This document shows positions 38,010-47,493 of a stretch of DNA of 64,000 nt, piece by piece. How positions within the stretch are numbered: position 1 is the first letter of the stretch; each line of letters starts with the position of its first letter. A program made the translations under genes and the position numbers. The notes under the pieces are model-generated. The model made no database searches and was not told the origin of the DNA. It saw nothing but the letters and a program-made list of their open reading frames with translations. This DNA comes from UMGS1933 sp045593405 (GTDB lineage Bacteria > Bacillota > Clostridia > TANB77 > CAG-508): positions 177,049 through 241,048 of the forward strand of contig JAZNWN010000015.1 in the NCBI GenBank assembly GCA_045593405.1, read 5' to 3'.

Positions 38010-40406
38010 ATGGATTATAATTTTAATAAAATAGAGAAAAAATGGCAGGATTATTGGGCTAAAAACGAAACATTTAAGACTGATGTATGGGATTTTTCTA
38101 AACCAAAATATTATGTACTAGATATGTTTCCTTACCCTTCTGGTCAAGGTCTTCATGTTGGACACCCTGAAGGTTATACTGCAACAGACATTGTTGCCCG
38201 TATGAAAAAAATGCAAGGATATAATGTACTTCATCCAATGGGGTTTGACTCTTTTGGATTACCTGCAGAGCAATATGCTATACAAACAGGAAATCATCCT
38301 GATGGATTTACTTTAGAGAATATTGCAACATTTACTAAACAATTAAATATGCTTGGTTTTTCTTATGATTGGTCTAAGGAGATTTCAACTTCAGATCCTA
38401 AATATTATAAATGGACTCAATGGATTTTTAAACAGTTATTTAATGATGGTCTAGCAAAATACGTAGACATGCCTGTTAACTGGTGTGAAGAACTTGGAAC
38501 TGTTCTTTCTAATGACGAAATCATTGATGGTAAAAGTGAAAGAGGTGGATACCCTGTTGTTAGAAAAAATTTAAAACAATGGGTTATAGATATACCAAAA
38601 TATGCTGAAAAGCTATTAGAAAATCTTGATGAAATTGATTGGCCAGAATCTACTAAAGAAATTCAAAGAAACTGGATTGGAAAATCTGTTGGGGCTAATG
38701 TTGATTTTAAAATAGAAGGTACTAACGACTCTGTTACTGTTTTTACAACAAGACCAGATACTTTGTATGGAGTAACATTTATGGTATTATCTCCAGAACA
38801 TCCAATTATAGAAAAATATGCAGATAAGATATCTAATATAGAAATCCTAAGAAAATATAGAGATGATGCCGCATTAAAGAGTGAACTTGAAAGAACTGAA
38901 CTTTCTAAAGAAAAAACAGGTGTAAAAATTGAAGGTTTAAATATAATAAATCCAATTACAAATCAAATTGTACCTGTTTATGTTGCAGATTATGTTATGA
39001 TGAACTACGGAACAGGTGCAATTATGGCTGTTCCTGCTCACGATCAAAGAGATTACGATTTTGCTAAAAAATTTGATATTCCAATTATTCAAGTTATTAA
39101 AGGTGGAGACATCTCTAAAGAAGCTTACACTGGCGACGGAGAAATGATTAACTCTGGTGTATTAAATGGATTTACAAATAAAAAAGATTCTATAAATAAA
39201 ATGATTGAATACCTAGAAGAAAATAATATTGGTAAAAAATCTGTAAATTATAGAATTAGAGACTGGATATTTGCTCGTCAACGTTATTGGGGAGAACCAG
39301 TTCCTGTTTTACATTTTGATGATCATATTGAAGCATTAGATGATAATGAACTTCCTTTAGTTTTACCAGAACTTGAAGATTATAGCCCAAGTAAAAAAGG
39401 TGAAGCACCCCTTGAAAAAGCAACTAACTGGGTAAACGTTACAAGAAATGGTAAACAAGCAAAAAGAGAAACATCTACAATGCCTGGTAGTGCAGGTTCA
39501 AGTTGGTATTTCTTAAGATATATCGATCCAAATAATGATAATGAATTCGCAAATAAAAAACTACTAGACCATTGGATGCCTGTAGACTTATATCTTGGTG
39601 GAGTTGAACATGCTACTGGACATTTATTATATTCAAGAATGTGGAATAATTATTTATTTGATAAGGGGTTGGTTTCTGTTAAAGAACCATTTAAAAAATT
39701 AGTTCATCAAGGTATGATTCTTGGCACTAACGGAGAAAAAATGAGCAAAAGCCGTGGCAATGTTATTAACCCTGATGATATAATAAGAGATTATGGTGCT
39801 GATAGCCTAAGAGTTTATGAAATGTTTATGGGACCTCTTTGTGATTCTAAGCCTTGGAGTGAAACTGGTATAGAAGGTGCAAAAAGATTTGTAGATAGAT
39901 TTTTCAGATTATTTAGTGATACTTCTAAAATTTGTGATAAACCAAATACTAATTTGGAAAAAGAATATCATAAAACAGTAAAAAAAGTAACTACAGATTA
40001 TGAAAAACTATCATTTAATACTGCAATAAGCCAAATAATGATATTTGTAAATGCTGCCTACAAGGAAGACTTTATTCCAAAGGAATATGCAGAAGGTATT
40101 ATAAAATTATTTAACCCAATTGCCCCTCACGTAACAGAAGAACTTTGGAATATACTTGGTCATGAAAAGAGTATTGCAAACGAACCTTGGCCATCTTTTG
40201 ATGAAGAGAAAACTGTTGATAATACAATAAACCTTCCTATCCAAATAAATGGAAAATTAAAGGGTACTATTGAAGTAGAACTTGATTTGCCAGAAGAAGT
40301 TATAAGAAACCAAGCGCACGAAAAAGTAGCTGTTTCATTAGAAGGAAAAACTATTGTAAAAGAAATATATGTAAAAAACAAAATTTATAATATTGTTGTT
40401 AAATAA
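38010..40406 (+). CDS. leuS: Leucyl-tRNA synthetase
   Basis: Class Ia synthetase charging tRNA-Leu, 798 residues. Rossmann motif HVGH in PSGQGLHVGHPEGY at about residue 50, the CP1 editing domain (TTRPDTLYGVTFMVLSPEH ... GTGAIMAVPAHDQRDYDF), KMSKS in GEKMSKSRGN at about 580, and the anticodon-binding helical domain follow in order. The start follows GGGAGGG. I see no T-box leader in the 70 bases between the family C element and the start. Confidence 0.98.
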   Translation: MDYNFNKIEKKWQDYWAKNETFKTDVWDFSKPKYYVLDMFPYPSGQGLHVGHPEGYTATDIVARMKKMQGYNVLHPMGFDSFGLPAEQYAIQTGNHPDGFTLENIATFTKQLNMLGFSYDWSKEISTSDPKYYKWTQWIFKQLFNDGLAKYVDMPVNWCEELGTVLSNDEIIDGKSERGGYPVVRKNLKQWVIDIPKYAEKLLENLDEIDWPESTKEIQRNWIGKSVGANVDFKIEGTNDSVTVFTTRPDTLYGVTFMVLSPEHPIIEKYADKISNIEILRKYRDDAALKSELERTELSKEKTGVKIEGLNIINPITNQIVPVYVADYVMMNYGTGAIMAVPAHDQRDYDFAKKFDIPIIQVIKGGDISKEAYTGDGEMINSGVLNGFTNKKDSINKMIEYLEENNIGKKSVNYRIRDWIFARQRYWGEPVPVLHFDDHIEALDDNELPLVLPELEDYSPSKKGEAPLEKATNWVNVTRNGKQAKRETSTMPGSAGSSWYFLRYIDPNNDNEFANKKLLDHWMPVDLYLGGVEHATGHLLYSRMWNNYLFDKGLVSVKEPFKKLVHQGMILGTNGEKMSKSRGNVINPDDIIRDYGADSLRVYEMFMGPLCDSKPWSETGIEGAKRFVDRFFRLFSDTSKICDKPNTNLEKEYHKTVKKVTTDYEKLSFNTAISQIMIFVNAAYKEDFIPKEYAEGIIKLFNPIAPHVTEELWNILGHEKSIANEPWPSFDEEKTVDNTINLPIQINGKLKGTIEVELDLPEEVIRNQAHEKVAVSLEGKTIVKEIYVKNKIYNIVVK

Positions 40407-40427
40407 TATCTAAAAATAGTATATATA

Positions 40428-40456
40428 ACGGGCAGGGATGGAACCCTGCCCCTACT
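40428..40456. repeat. Family A repeat after leuS
   Basis: GGGCAGGGATGGAACCCTGCCCC, a clean dyad just after the leuS stop. Confidence 0.65.
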
Positions 40457-40521
40457 TTTATCTGTAATTATAATAACCTACTTAATAATAAATAAATTTT
40501 TAAAATTTTTTCAAAAAACTG

Positions 40522-40550
40522 TTGACAAATTCAATTTCATAGTTTATAAT
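40522..40550 (+). promoter_or_regulatory. Consensus promoter of tRNA-Gly(UCC)
   Basis: TTGACA, 17 bases, TATAAT: a perfect sigma-A promoter 22 bases before the tRNA. Confidence 0.92.
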
Positions 40551-40571
40551 TTATAAACGTAGCAAGGAGAT

Positions 40572-40645
40572 GCAGGTGTAGTTCAATGGTAGAACCCCAG
40601 CCTTCCAAGCTGGCTACGTGGGTTCGATTCCCACTACCTGCTCCA
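40572..40645 (+). tRNA. tRNA-Gly(UCC)
   Basis: Acceptor GCAGGTG/TACCTGC, T73 and encoded CCA. The anticodon arm is CCAGC-CTTCCAA-GCTGG with five perfect pairs and anticodon TCC. This is the conventional decoder of GGA and GGG, and the reference against which the odd tRNA at 41140 stands out. Confidence 0.96.
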
Positions 40646-40650
40646 AATAG

Positions 40651-40678
40651 AAATCACGCGTTTAAGCGTGATTTTTTA
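40651..40678 (+). terminator. Terminator of tRNA-Gly(UCC)
   Basis: AAATCACGC-GTTTAA-GCGTGATTTTTT. Confidence 0.85.
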
Positions 40679-40741
40679 ATGCAAAAAAATGTTGGGAATC
40701 GAAAAGGAAGTTGCATAAATAATGTTAAATCTAAAATATTA

Positions 40742-40770
40742 TTGACCTAAATAATAAAATATGATATTAT
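40742..40770 (+). promoter_or_regulatory. Promoter of the small membrane peptide gene
   Basis: TTGACC, 17 bases, TATTAT. Confidence 0.7.
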
Positions 40771-40813
40771 ATTTATGTAAACTTTTTTAATGCCTTTGAA
40801 AATCTAAAACTTC

Positions 40814-40847
40814 GGAGGTATATACCTCCAAATTATTAAAAGGAGGT
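40814..40847 (+). promoter_or_regulatory. Shine-Dalgarno/anti-Shine-Dalgarno switch candidate
   Basis: GGAGGT (40814-40819), ACCTCC (40824-40829) and the true Shine-Dalgarno GGAGGT (40842-40847) stand in line before the ATG at 40854. The central ACCTCC can pair either with the upstream copy, leaving the ribosome site free, or with the ribosome site itself. Confidence 0.5.
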
Positions 40848-40853
40848 TTCAAA

Positions 40854-41015
40854 ATGTTAGTTATTGTATTGTTACTCTTCTTGTGCTTTTTCATATTCTT
40901 TTTTGCTGCAATATATTATCTATTGCAAAATAATAACAAAAGATTTGGATTATTTATAAGTGTAGCTATACTTTTGCTTATCATAGCTTTAAAAGTCTAT
41001 GATAAATTTGTATAG
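40854..41015 (+). CDS. Small two-helix membrane peptide
   Basis: 53 residues beginning MLVIVLLLFLCFFIFFFAA. A first membrane helix is followed by a short polar loop with QNNNKRFG, then a second helix (LFISVAILLLIIALKV) and a KFV end. It has its own promoter, a strong AGGAGGT site and a terminator (41035-41070), which makes it a convincing small gene. It lies between the two glycine tRNA genes. I do not recognise a family; its function is unknown. Confidence 0.75.
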   Translation: MLVIVLLLFLCFFIFFFAAIYYLLQNNNKRFGLFISVAILLLIIALKVYDKFV

Positions 41016-41034
41016 TATCAATATAATAAGTAAC

Positions 41035-41070
41035 CATTCCCAAAGAAATTATATTTTTCTTTGGGAATTT
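41035..41070 (+). terminator. Terminator of the small membrane peptide gene
   Basis: ATTCCCAAAGAAA, AT loop, TTTCTTTGGGAATTTTC. Confidence 0.85.
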
Positions 41071-41095
41071 TCTATTCTTAAAAATATCTTTTCTC

Positions 41096-41124
41096 TTTAC
41101 TTTTAGATAAAACTATATTAAAAT
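41096..41124 (+). promoter_or_regulatory. Probable promoter of the variant tRNA-Gly
   Basis: TTTACT, 17 bases, TAAAAT, 15 bases before the tRNA. It is weaker than the TTGACA/TATAAT promoter of the normal tRNA-Gly(UCC), which would suit a low-abundance special decoder. Confidence 0.55.
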
Positions 41125-41139
41125 ATCTTTATATAAATT

Positions 41140-41213
<74 letters not shown>

Positions 41214-41215
41214 CT

Positions 41216-41262
41216 TAAAAACAACTTACGAGCCTATATGGTATCGCAAGTTGTTTTTGTTT
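41216..41262. terminator. Terminator after the variant tRNA-Gly
   Basis: AAAAACAACTT..CG and CG.AAGTTGTTTTT form a strong hairpin around a 16-base loop. Confidence 0.8.
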
Positions 41263-41354
41263 GTGAATCAAACTTCCATTAGTCACTTGTAAGGCAATTT
41301 AATATTTTTGTCCAAAAAGTTCAACAAAAAAACTTTTTTAATTTAGCTCTTTTG

Positions 41355-42449
41355 CTATTTAACTTCTATATTAGAAAAACTTATGTTATCTATGCTATCA
41401 ATATGAAACGATGAATTATCAATTAATTCTTTATATCCACTTGCCATTATCTCTTTAGTCAATCCAAAAACTTGTGCATAAGATAAATATCTATCCCAAA
41501 GTACAACCTCCTCTGGTTTTTTATCTACAAAATTTCCAAAGTCTTTAATAAATGCCTTAAAAGAATAAAGTTTATGTAATTCATTAACGCCTTTATCAGT
41601 TTTTGTTAGTTTATTATTTAATTGATTTACATAATTCTGATTTCTGTAATATTTTGCCTCTTTAAACATTTCTCGAAAAAATAATTTTATATTAAATATT
41701 ATAGTTAAAACTAAATATGAAATACCAAACAAAATCAAACTACTAAAAATCCCTAATACTAAATTGATACTAAAAGTAGCTATAAATACTAAAGAAGGTA
41801 ATATTAAACTTAAAATAAGTTTAATTTTATTATCCTTTTTAATTCTTTCCTGTCTAGAAAGAACAGGATTATTTACTTTGTTTTTTTGAACTGTATGAGT
41901 ATATAAACCTAAATTAATTCCATCTTGCATACAATAATTAAACCATTCTTTATAATTTATATTTTTAATATCATTATTCAATACTAAACTTAATATATAT
42001 TTTTCATTACTAAGTAAGCTATCATCAATACCTTTCAATACTCTAATAATATATTTATCTCCTTGCTTTTCTAAATTTAGATACTTTTTAGCACATAAAT
42101 CAAGAATTACAGCAACTATATCTTTATAATTTTCTATAGTTGAATCCATTAACAGTGTTGTTACACCTATTCCAAAAGAATTAGGAGTTTCTCTAAAATA
42201 AATATATGGATTTATTTTTCTTAAATATTTATCTTCTTTATTTATTTGTCTTTTCCCTTTTAAAGCACCAGATAGGACATATATACAATAAATTATAAAA
42301 AACACATTAATGATAATTAAAAAATTAAGAACTATTGGATTATTTAACATACATACAAATAGAACAACTTGTACTGCAATATAAATTAATAATATTTTTA
42401 TTGTTAATTTTACACTACCTGTCTTCTGATATTTTGTTTCTTCATTCAT
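41355..42449 (-). CDS. DUF2207-like membrane protein
   Basis: 364 residues. Two membrane helices near the N-terminus (~17-62) are followed by a cytosolic stretch with YFRETPNSFGIGVTTLLMD and DIVAVILDLCAKKYLNLEK, then two more helices (~208-250) and a C-terminal segment with VVLWDRYLSYAQVFGLTKEIM. That order, a YFRDxPN-like block, an ILDL block and an LWxxYLxYAxxFG block, is that of the C-terminal half of DUF2207 proteins. The usual N-terminal extracellular beta domain is missing, so it is a shortened form. Function unknown. Confidence 0.78.
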   Translation of the reverse strand: MNEETKYQKTGSVKLTIKILLIYIAVQVVLFVCMLNNPIVLNFLIIINVFFIIYCIYVLSGALKGKRQINKEDKYLRKINPYIYFRETPNSFGIGVTTLLMDSTIENYKDIVAVILDLCAKKYLNLEKQGDKYIIRVLKGIDDSLLSNEKYILSLVLNNDIKNINYKEWFNYCMQDGINLGLYTHTVQKNKVNNPVLSRQERIKKDNKIKLILSLILPSLVFIATFSINLVLGIFSSLILFGISYLVLTIIFNIKLFFREMFKEAKYYRNQNYVNQLNNKLTKTDKGVNELHKLYSFKAFIKDFGNFVDKKPEEVVLWDRYLSYAQVFGLTKEIMASGYKELIDNSSFHIDSIDNISFSNIEVK

Positions 42450-42510
42450 ATCAAATTTACTCCTTATTACTATTTTTCAAATTTAAATTCTTCTGCTTGT
42501 ATTGATTTGA

Positions 42511-42717
42511 CTATACTATATTTATCTTCTCCATTGTTCGTAATGATAGTCCTCCTCGATAACGTAAACGAAAAAGCAATTCTGCTAATAGTTCTTTATT
42601 TTCTTTAATTTCAGATATTGTTTTTTCTTTTTCCTTCAAATATTCATCTATAATTACTTGACTCAAAATATGGTAAAGTTTATCACGAATCTTAAAAAAA
42701 AACAATAAATCTGACAT
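42511..42717 (-). CDS. Small hypothetical protein
   Basis: 68 residues, Lys/Glu-rich and predicted helical (IIDEYLKEKEKTISEIKENKELLAELLFRL). There is no convincing Shine-Dalgarno and the gene lies in a repeat-containing gap, so it may not be expressed. The stretch 42718-42960 holds a repeat-like block at 42733-42772 related to 4333-4370 and otherwise AT-rich DNA. Confidence 0.35.
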   Translation of the reverse strand: MSDLLFFFKIRDKLYHILSQVIIDEYLKEKEKTISEIKENKELLAELLFRLRYRGGLSLRTMEKINIV

Positions 42718-42960
42718 AAATAATAAAAAAGGGCACGAAACCCTATGGACATAAACAGCGTCCCATTGTCCTAAAAAGTAAAATTACTTGTTTTTTTATA
42801 AAACTTATGTTAAATTATAAATCATAAATCGAATTATATAAAAAGATATTGTACAATTATATTATTTTCACAATTAAATATTTAATTTCATATAAATGGC
42901 TTTATGATGTGCCATACAATTCAACGTAATAAATAACTAAAAAATAGTACATATCTTTGT

Positions 42961-44031
42961 TTGAATGGAAGGGTGATTTATATATCTAAAACATATAGAC
43001 TATCACAATTAATAATTGATAATGAAAATCCATATTATTCAGATGACAAAAAATTTAAAGAAGATAAAGAAAAGAGAATAAGAGAAGTTCATATCGGTGA
43101 TAATACAAGACTTTTGACAAGGATAGACCATTCAGAAAATATAAAAAGTATTACTACACCTGATGGAAGGGAATTAACTCCAGAGGAACTTTTTGATTTT
43201 GTAATAGGAAATAACATAACAGATTTGGCAAAATCACAAAACTCAAGGGATAATACAGCTGATATGGCTATAGTTCTCGGCAATATCACATTGCCTACTA
43301 CTAGAGAAAGAGCCATAAAAGCCTTTGAATTATATAAGCTTGGCCTTGTAAAAAGAATAATATTTACAGGTGGTATATCTAAAGCAAGAGATAAAAAAGG
43401 GTTTATGCACCATTTATCGCTAGAATCCTATATGAACAATGAATTAGTAGATGGACTTGAGTGGAATGACCTTACAGAAGCTGATTGGGGAGCAGAAACA
43501 TTTATTAAAGATGAATTTGATGAAAATTACCAAAATCATTTATCAAAATTAACAAAAGAATTCCTTAACGATGTTGGAATAAATCCGGAAGATATTCTGA
43601 CTGAAGCAATGTCAACAACTACTCAGGAGAATGCTGTGTTCTGCAAAAATATTTTTGATTCTGAAGAAATAGAAACTGGCACAAAAGTTAAAACTGCTAT
43701 AATTGTAACTACTTGCACACACGGTAATAGAGCAATTCAACAGTTTAAAAAAGTATTTGGAGATAAAATTAAATTTAAATGGTGCCCTTCTACTCTAGAC
43801 TTAGAACAATATGAAAGTTTGAAATCTATTTTAAACGCTCCAAATTTTAATGAGATGGCTTTTAGACATGAATTAAAAAAAATATATTGTACTAACCCTA
43901 AATTAACACAAATGCTTAGAGAAGAAGTTGGCCATATTAGAAATATTTTTATTAAAGGAGAAATTGACGAACCTACAATAGTAACTAAAGATGAAGAAAT
44001 TTTAGATACTCATTCTGATGATTCACGATAG
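42961..44031 (+). CDS. YdcF/DUF218-like protein
   Basis: About 356 residues. The central ~200 residues carry DUF218 marks: a beta strand MAIVLGNITL, then RERAIKAFELYKLGLVKRIIFTGGIS, then EAMSTTTQENAVFCK and IIVTTCTHGNRAIQQFKKVF. This family includes SanA and ElyC, linked to envelope precursor handling, and YdcF, which binds SAM. The start is uncertain: the frame opens with TTG at 42961 and has a GTG at 42973, neither with a good ribosome site. An N-terminal ~90-residue extension has no recognised domain. Confidence 0.8.
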   Translation: MNGRVIYISKTYRLSQLIIDNENPYYSDDKKFKEDKEKRIREVHIGDNTRLLTRIDHSENIKSITTPDGRELTPEELFDFVIGNNITDLAKSQNSRDNTADMAIVLGNITLPTTRERAIKAFELYKLGLVKRIIFTGGISKARDKKGFMHHLSLESYMNNELVDGLEWNDLTEADWGAETFIKDEFDENYQNHLSKLTKEFLNDVGINPEDILTEAMSTTTQENAVFCKNIFDSEEIETGTKVKTAIIVTTCTHGNRAIQQFKKVFGDKIKFKWCPSTLDLEQYESLKSILNAPNFNEMAFRHELKKIYCTNPKLTQMLREEVGHIRNIFIKGEIDEPTIVTKDEEILDTHSDDSR

Positions 44032-44039
44032 AAATCAAA

Positions 44040-44074
44040 AAAATTCACCCAGCTTTGCTGGGTGAATTTTTTTC
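44040..44074. terminator. Bidirectional terminator between convergent genes
   Basis: AAATTCACCCAGC-TTT-GCTGGGTGAATTTTTTT, ending both the YdcF-like gene and ftsH. Confidence 0.9.
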
Positions 44075-45876
44075 TATTCAAATATGCTTGCAAATTCTTC
44101 GCCACTGATTTTTTCTTTTTCTAATAATACACCTGCAACTGCATGTAGTTTATCCATATTATTTGATAAAATTTCTCTTGCTGTTACATATGCTTTGTCT
44201 ATTATTGCTTTTACTTCTACATCTATTTTTGCAGCTGTTTCCTCACTAAAGTTTCTAGTTTGAGTAAAATCTCTTCCCAAGAATACTTCCTCTTGTCCAG
44301 AACCAAATGTTATTGTTCCTAAAGTTTCACTCATTCCATATTTTGTAACCATATCTCTTGCAATCTTTGTTGCTCTTTCTATATCATTACTTGCTCCTGT
44401 TGATATGTCTCCAAGTACTAAACTTTCTGCAACTCTACCACCTAGTAATGATACAATTGATTCTTCCATTTCAGATTTTGCCATATAGTTTTTATCTTCA
44501 TCTGGTCTATACATTGTGTATCCACCAGCCATTCCTCTTGGTATTATTGATATCTCGTGTACTGTATCTTGTGATGGTAAGAATTTACTTACTACTGCAT
44601 GACCTGCTTCATGATAGGCTGTTAATTTGTTTTCTTTTTCGCTTCTTACTCTGCTTTTCTTTTCTGGTCCCATTGTTACTTTTATCATTGCATCTTCTAC
44701 TTCTTGCATTCCTATTTCATGTTTATCTCTTCTTGCTGCAAGTAAAGCAGCTTCATTTAATACATTTTCTAAATCTGCACCCGCAAATCCTGCTGTGTTT
44801 TTAGCAATTACTTTTAAGTCTACATCATCTGCTAATCTTTTCTTTCTAGCATGTACTTCTAATATTTCTTCTCTTGCCCTTACATCTGGAGCAGGGACTA
44901 CTATTTGTCTATCAAATCTTCCTGGTCTAAGTAGGGCTTTATCTAATACATCTGGTCTGTTAGTAGCTGCTAAAACTATAACACCTTCATTTGTTCCAAA
45001 TCCATCCATTTCAACTAGTAATTGATTTAATGTTTGTTCTCTTTCATCATGTCCTCCACCAAGTCCTGCACCTCTTTGACGACCAACTGCATCAATTTCA
45101 TCTATAAATATAATACATGGTGCATTTTTCTTTGCTTGTTCAAATAAATCTCTTACTCTTGATGCCCCTACACCAACAAACATCTCTACAAAGTCAGAAC
45201 CACTTATTATAAAAAATGGCACTCCCGCTTCTCCTGCAACTGCTTTAGCAAGTAATGTTTTACCAGTTCCTGGATGTCCTACAAGTAGTACTCCTTTTGG
45301 AATTCTTGCTCCCATATCTGTAAATTTCTTTGGAGATTTTAGAAATTCAACAACTTCCTGTAATTCTTCTTTTTCTTCATCTATACCTGCAACATCTTTA
45401 AATGTTATTTTTGTTTTTTCTGTAGTTCCCATCATTCTGGCTCTACTCTTACCAAATGACATTGTTTTATTGCCGCCACCTTGCGTAGCATTACCCATAA
45501 ATAACATCCAGAATAAAAAAAACACTATAACTATTGCAAATGGTGAAAGTAATCCTAGTATTGTTACAAGGATTGATTCTGTTGCTTGTTTCAAACTTAT
45601 ATTTTCTGTAATTAAATACTCATTTATCTCATTCATAAAGCTATCTAAGCTTGGTATATTTACTTCTTTTTCTATCGTAGAATTTTTAAGTGTTACATAT
45701 GCTGTAGTTCCTTCTGAATCTAACTCTATTTCTTCCACTGATCCATTACTTATCGCAACTAATAATTCGGAATAATCCATTTTTGTTTCTGAATTTTCCA
45801 TTACTGCAGAAACTACTACAATAAATATTATTCCTATAATTAACCACATGGCTAATGTTTTTAATCCACTTTTCAT
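44074..45876 (-). CDS. ftsH: ATP-dependent zinc metalloprotease FtsH
   Basis: Membrane AAA+ protease for quality control. The ATG at 45874-45876 behind AAAGGAG gives 600 residues; the open frame runs 25 codons further upstream only because it reads through a family A repeat. Two N-terminal helices flank a small outer domain. Walker A is GHPGTGKT (His in place of the usual Pro), Walker B FIDEIDAVG, the second region of homology RPGRFDRQ, and the zinc site HEAGHA. It lies downstream of tilS, the usual Firmicute order. Confidence 0.97.
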   Translation of the reverse strand: MKSGLKTLAMWLIIGIIFIVVVSAVMENSETKMDYSELLVAISNGSVEEIELDSEGTTAYVTLKNSTIEKEVNIPSLDSFMNEINEYLITENISLKQATESILVTILGLLSPFAIVIVFFLFWMLFMGNATQGGGNKTMSFGKSRARMMGTTEKTKITFKDVAGIDEEKEELQEVVEFLKSPKKFTDMGARIPKGVLLVGHPGTGKTLLAKAVAGEAGVPFFIISGSDFVEMFVGVGASRVRDLFEQAKKNAPCIIFIDEIDAVGRQRGAGLGGGHDEREQTLNQLLVEMDGFGTNEGVIVLAATNRPDVLDKALLRPGRFDRQIVVPAPDVRAREEILEVHARKKRLADDVDLKVIAKNTAGFAGADLENVLNEAALLAARRDKHEIGMQEVEDAMIKVTMGPEKKSRVRSEKENKLTAYHEAGHAVVSKFLPSQDTVHEISIIPRGMAGGYTMYRPDEDKNYMAKSEMEESIVSLLGGRVAESLVLGDISTGASNDIERATKIARDMVTKYGMSETLGTITFGSGQEEVFLGRDFTQTRNFSEETAAKIDVEVKAIIDKAYVTAREILSNNMDKLHAVAGVLLEKEKISGEEFASIFE

Positions 45877-45895
45877 ATATATAATCTCCTTTTTC

Positions 45896-45935
45896 GTTCC
45901 ATCGGACGGATATGGAAGTCCACCCCCTACAATCT
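45896..45935. repeat. Family A repeat upstream of ftsH
   Basis: TCGGACGGATATGGAAGTCCACCCCCTAC, a degenerate copy. It creates a spurious N-terminal extension of the ftsH frame. Confidence 0.5.
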
Positions 45936-46031
45936 TTATTATATATAACATAATGCTTTTATTTTTTCAATACTTTTTAATAAAGTTTTTTCGCTACACT
46001 TAGCTTGTCTCAAGGCTTTTCTTACGGAAGC

Positions 46032-47072
46032 TTATTTTAAGCTTATAAAATAAATTTTATTATTTTTGATAGCAATTTTTATATTTTTATTTGGTGTTAA
46101 ATATTTATTTCCAATGTTGTTCTCACATAGTCTTATTATTTCATCTATATTTACTTTTTCTATTCCTAAAGTGTTTCCAAGCACCTTGTTAATAGTATAT
46201 ATTATTACCCTTCTTTTTATTACTAATTCTAAGTTGTTAAATTTTTTTAAGTCTAATATAATTTCATCTTGATCAATAACTTCAGAAAACGGGCTAGCAA
46301 TACTCGCTCTTATGTATATATCTTCAAATGCAAATTTTACTATTTTCTCCATATATTCATTTTCTTCTGTTGCTACTTCTGATAATCTATTTATTGTTTT
46401 TAAAATATTGGGATTAAATTCTTTTTCAATGTACGGAATTAAGTCATTTCTTATTTTATTTCTTTTATATATACTTTCTAAATTTGATTTATCAATCTTA
46501 GGTCCTAAATTATGCTTAGTACAATATTCTTCTATATCTTTTCTTCCAGTATCTATTAATGGTCTTATATATTTATTATCTCTAATTGGCTCTATTCCTT
46601 TTAATCCTGAAAGTCCACTTCCTCTTAAAATATTAAGCAATACTGTTTCTGCATTATCATTACTATTATGAGCTGTTACAATTTTATTTGCCAAAACTTT
46701 TTTTGCTATCTCGTCAAAAAATTCATATCTAATAACTCTACCTGCTTCTTCTGTTCCTATTTTATGTTCTTTTGCATATTGTATAACATCTGTTTTTTTT
46801 ATGAAACAATCTATTCCTAAATTCTTACAAAATTCTTGAACATATTTAGTTTCAGTATCTGCTTCTTGCCTTATCATATGATTAACATGTGCAACATATA
46901 TTTGTATTTTTAGCTTTTCTTTTAATGAATTTAACACATGTAAAATACATATAGAATCTGGTCCTCCAGACACTCCAATTAGTAGTTTATCATTTTCATT
47001 TATTAATTTATATTTTTTTATACAATTATATACCTGTTCTTCTACAGGTTGTTTATTAGTTCCTCTAATCAT
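46032..47072 (-). CDS. tilS: tRNA(Ile)-lysidine synthetase
   Basis: Converts C34 of tRNA-Ile(CAU) to lysidine so that AUA is read as Ile, important in an AT-rich genome full of AUA. The PP-loop is GVSGGPDSICILHVL at about residue 33; VNHMIRQEADTE and TAHNSNDNAETVLLNILRGSG are the family blocks. At 346 residues it is shorter than E. coli TilS but like compact Firmicute forms. A GGAGGAAG precedes the ATG. Confidence 0.95.
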   Translation of the reverse strand: MIRGTNKQPVEEQVYNCIKKYKLINENDKLLIGVSGGPDSICILHVLNSLKEKLKIQIYVAHVNHMIRQEADTETKYVQEFCKNLGIDCFIKKTDVIQYAKEHKIGTEEAGRVIRYEFFDEIAKKVLANKIVTAHNSNDNAETVLLNILRGSGLSGLKGIEPIRDNKYIRPLIDTGRKDIEEYCTKHNLGPKIDKSNLESIYKRNKIRNDLIPYIEKEFNPNILKTINRLSEVATEENEYMEKIVKFAFEDIYIRASIASPFSEVIDQDEIILDLKKFNNLELVIKRRVIIYTINKVLGNTLGIEKVNIDEIIRLCENNIGNKYLTPNKNIKIAIKNNKIYFISLK

Positions 47073-47240
47073 TCTTCCTCCATAAATACCTTTAAATTAT
47101 AGCATTTTATGCCTATTTAGTCAAACAATTTGCTATTTTATGTTAAATGTGTTATAATATATTTGTCTTAATTTTATCATTCCTCTTTTTAGCATCCTTG
47201 GAATGACATAAGATAAAAAAAATATTTGGAGGATTTTAAA

Positions 47241-47489
47241 ATGGCTACTCAGAAGAACATCAATGTTTCTGCGGAATTTTCTGTAGAAACAAAAGACCCC
47301 AGAACGGACATCGTCACTGTTTGGTTTCGGGTGTACGTTACAGGTTTTGAGTGCACAGACTTGTACGTAGGTCTGTCTAAAAAGGGCGACTGGCTTTCTG
47401 CCAGTGGTAGCTTTTACGACCTGAGCGTAGAATCTCGTAACAAAGCTCTGACAGAGGCACGCAGTCTCTTGTCTAAGATGTCTGTGTAA
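47241..47489 (+). CDS. Small hypothetical protein of foreign base composition
   Basis: 82 residues starting MATQKNINVSAEFSVET behind GGAGG at 47228-47232. It uses codons such as CTG, GAC, GTC, CGT and CGG that the neighbours avoid, and its GC content is far above the surroundings. It contains the only in-frame CGG I found that does not mark a frame break (47328-47330, in V-W-F-R-V-Y-V); reading that CGGG as four bases would hit a stop 14 codons later. It lies on the opposite strand to mreC and tilS, with its own terminator. No family recognised; recent transfer is likely. Confidence 0.75.
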   Translation: MATQKNINVSAEFSVETKDPRTDIVTVWFRVYVTGFECTDLYVGLSKKGDWLSASGSFYDLSVESRNKALTEARSLLSKMSV

Positions 47490-47493
47490 AGAA

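Noticed and set aside
45877..45951. Upstream extension of ftsH
   Set aside because: The extra residues come from a family A repeat; the ATG at 45874-45876 has a proper Shine-Dalgarno.
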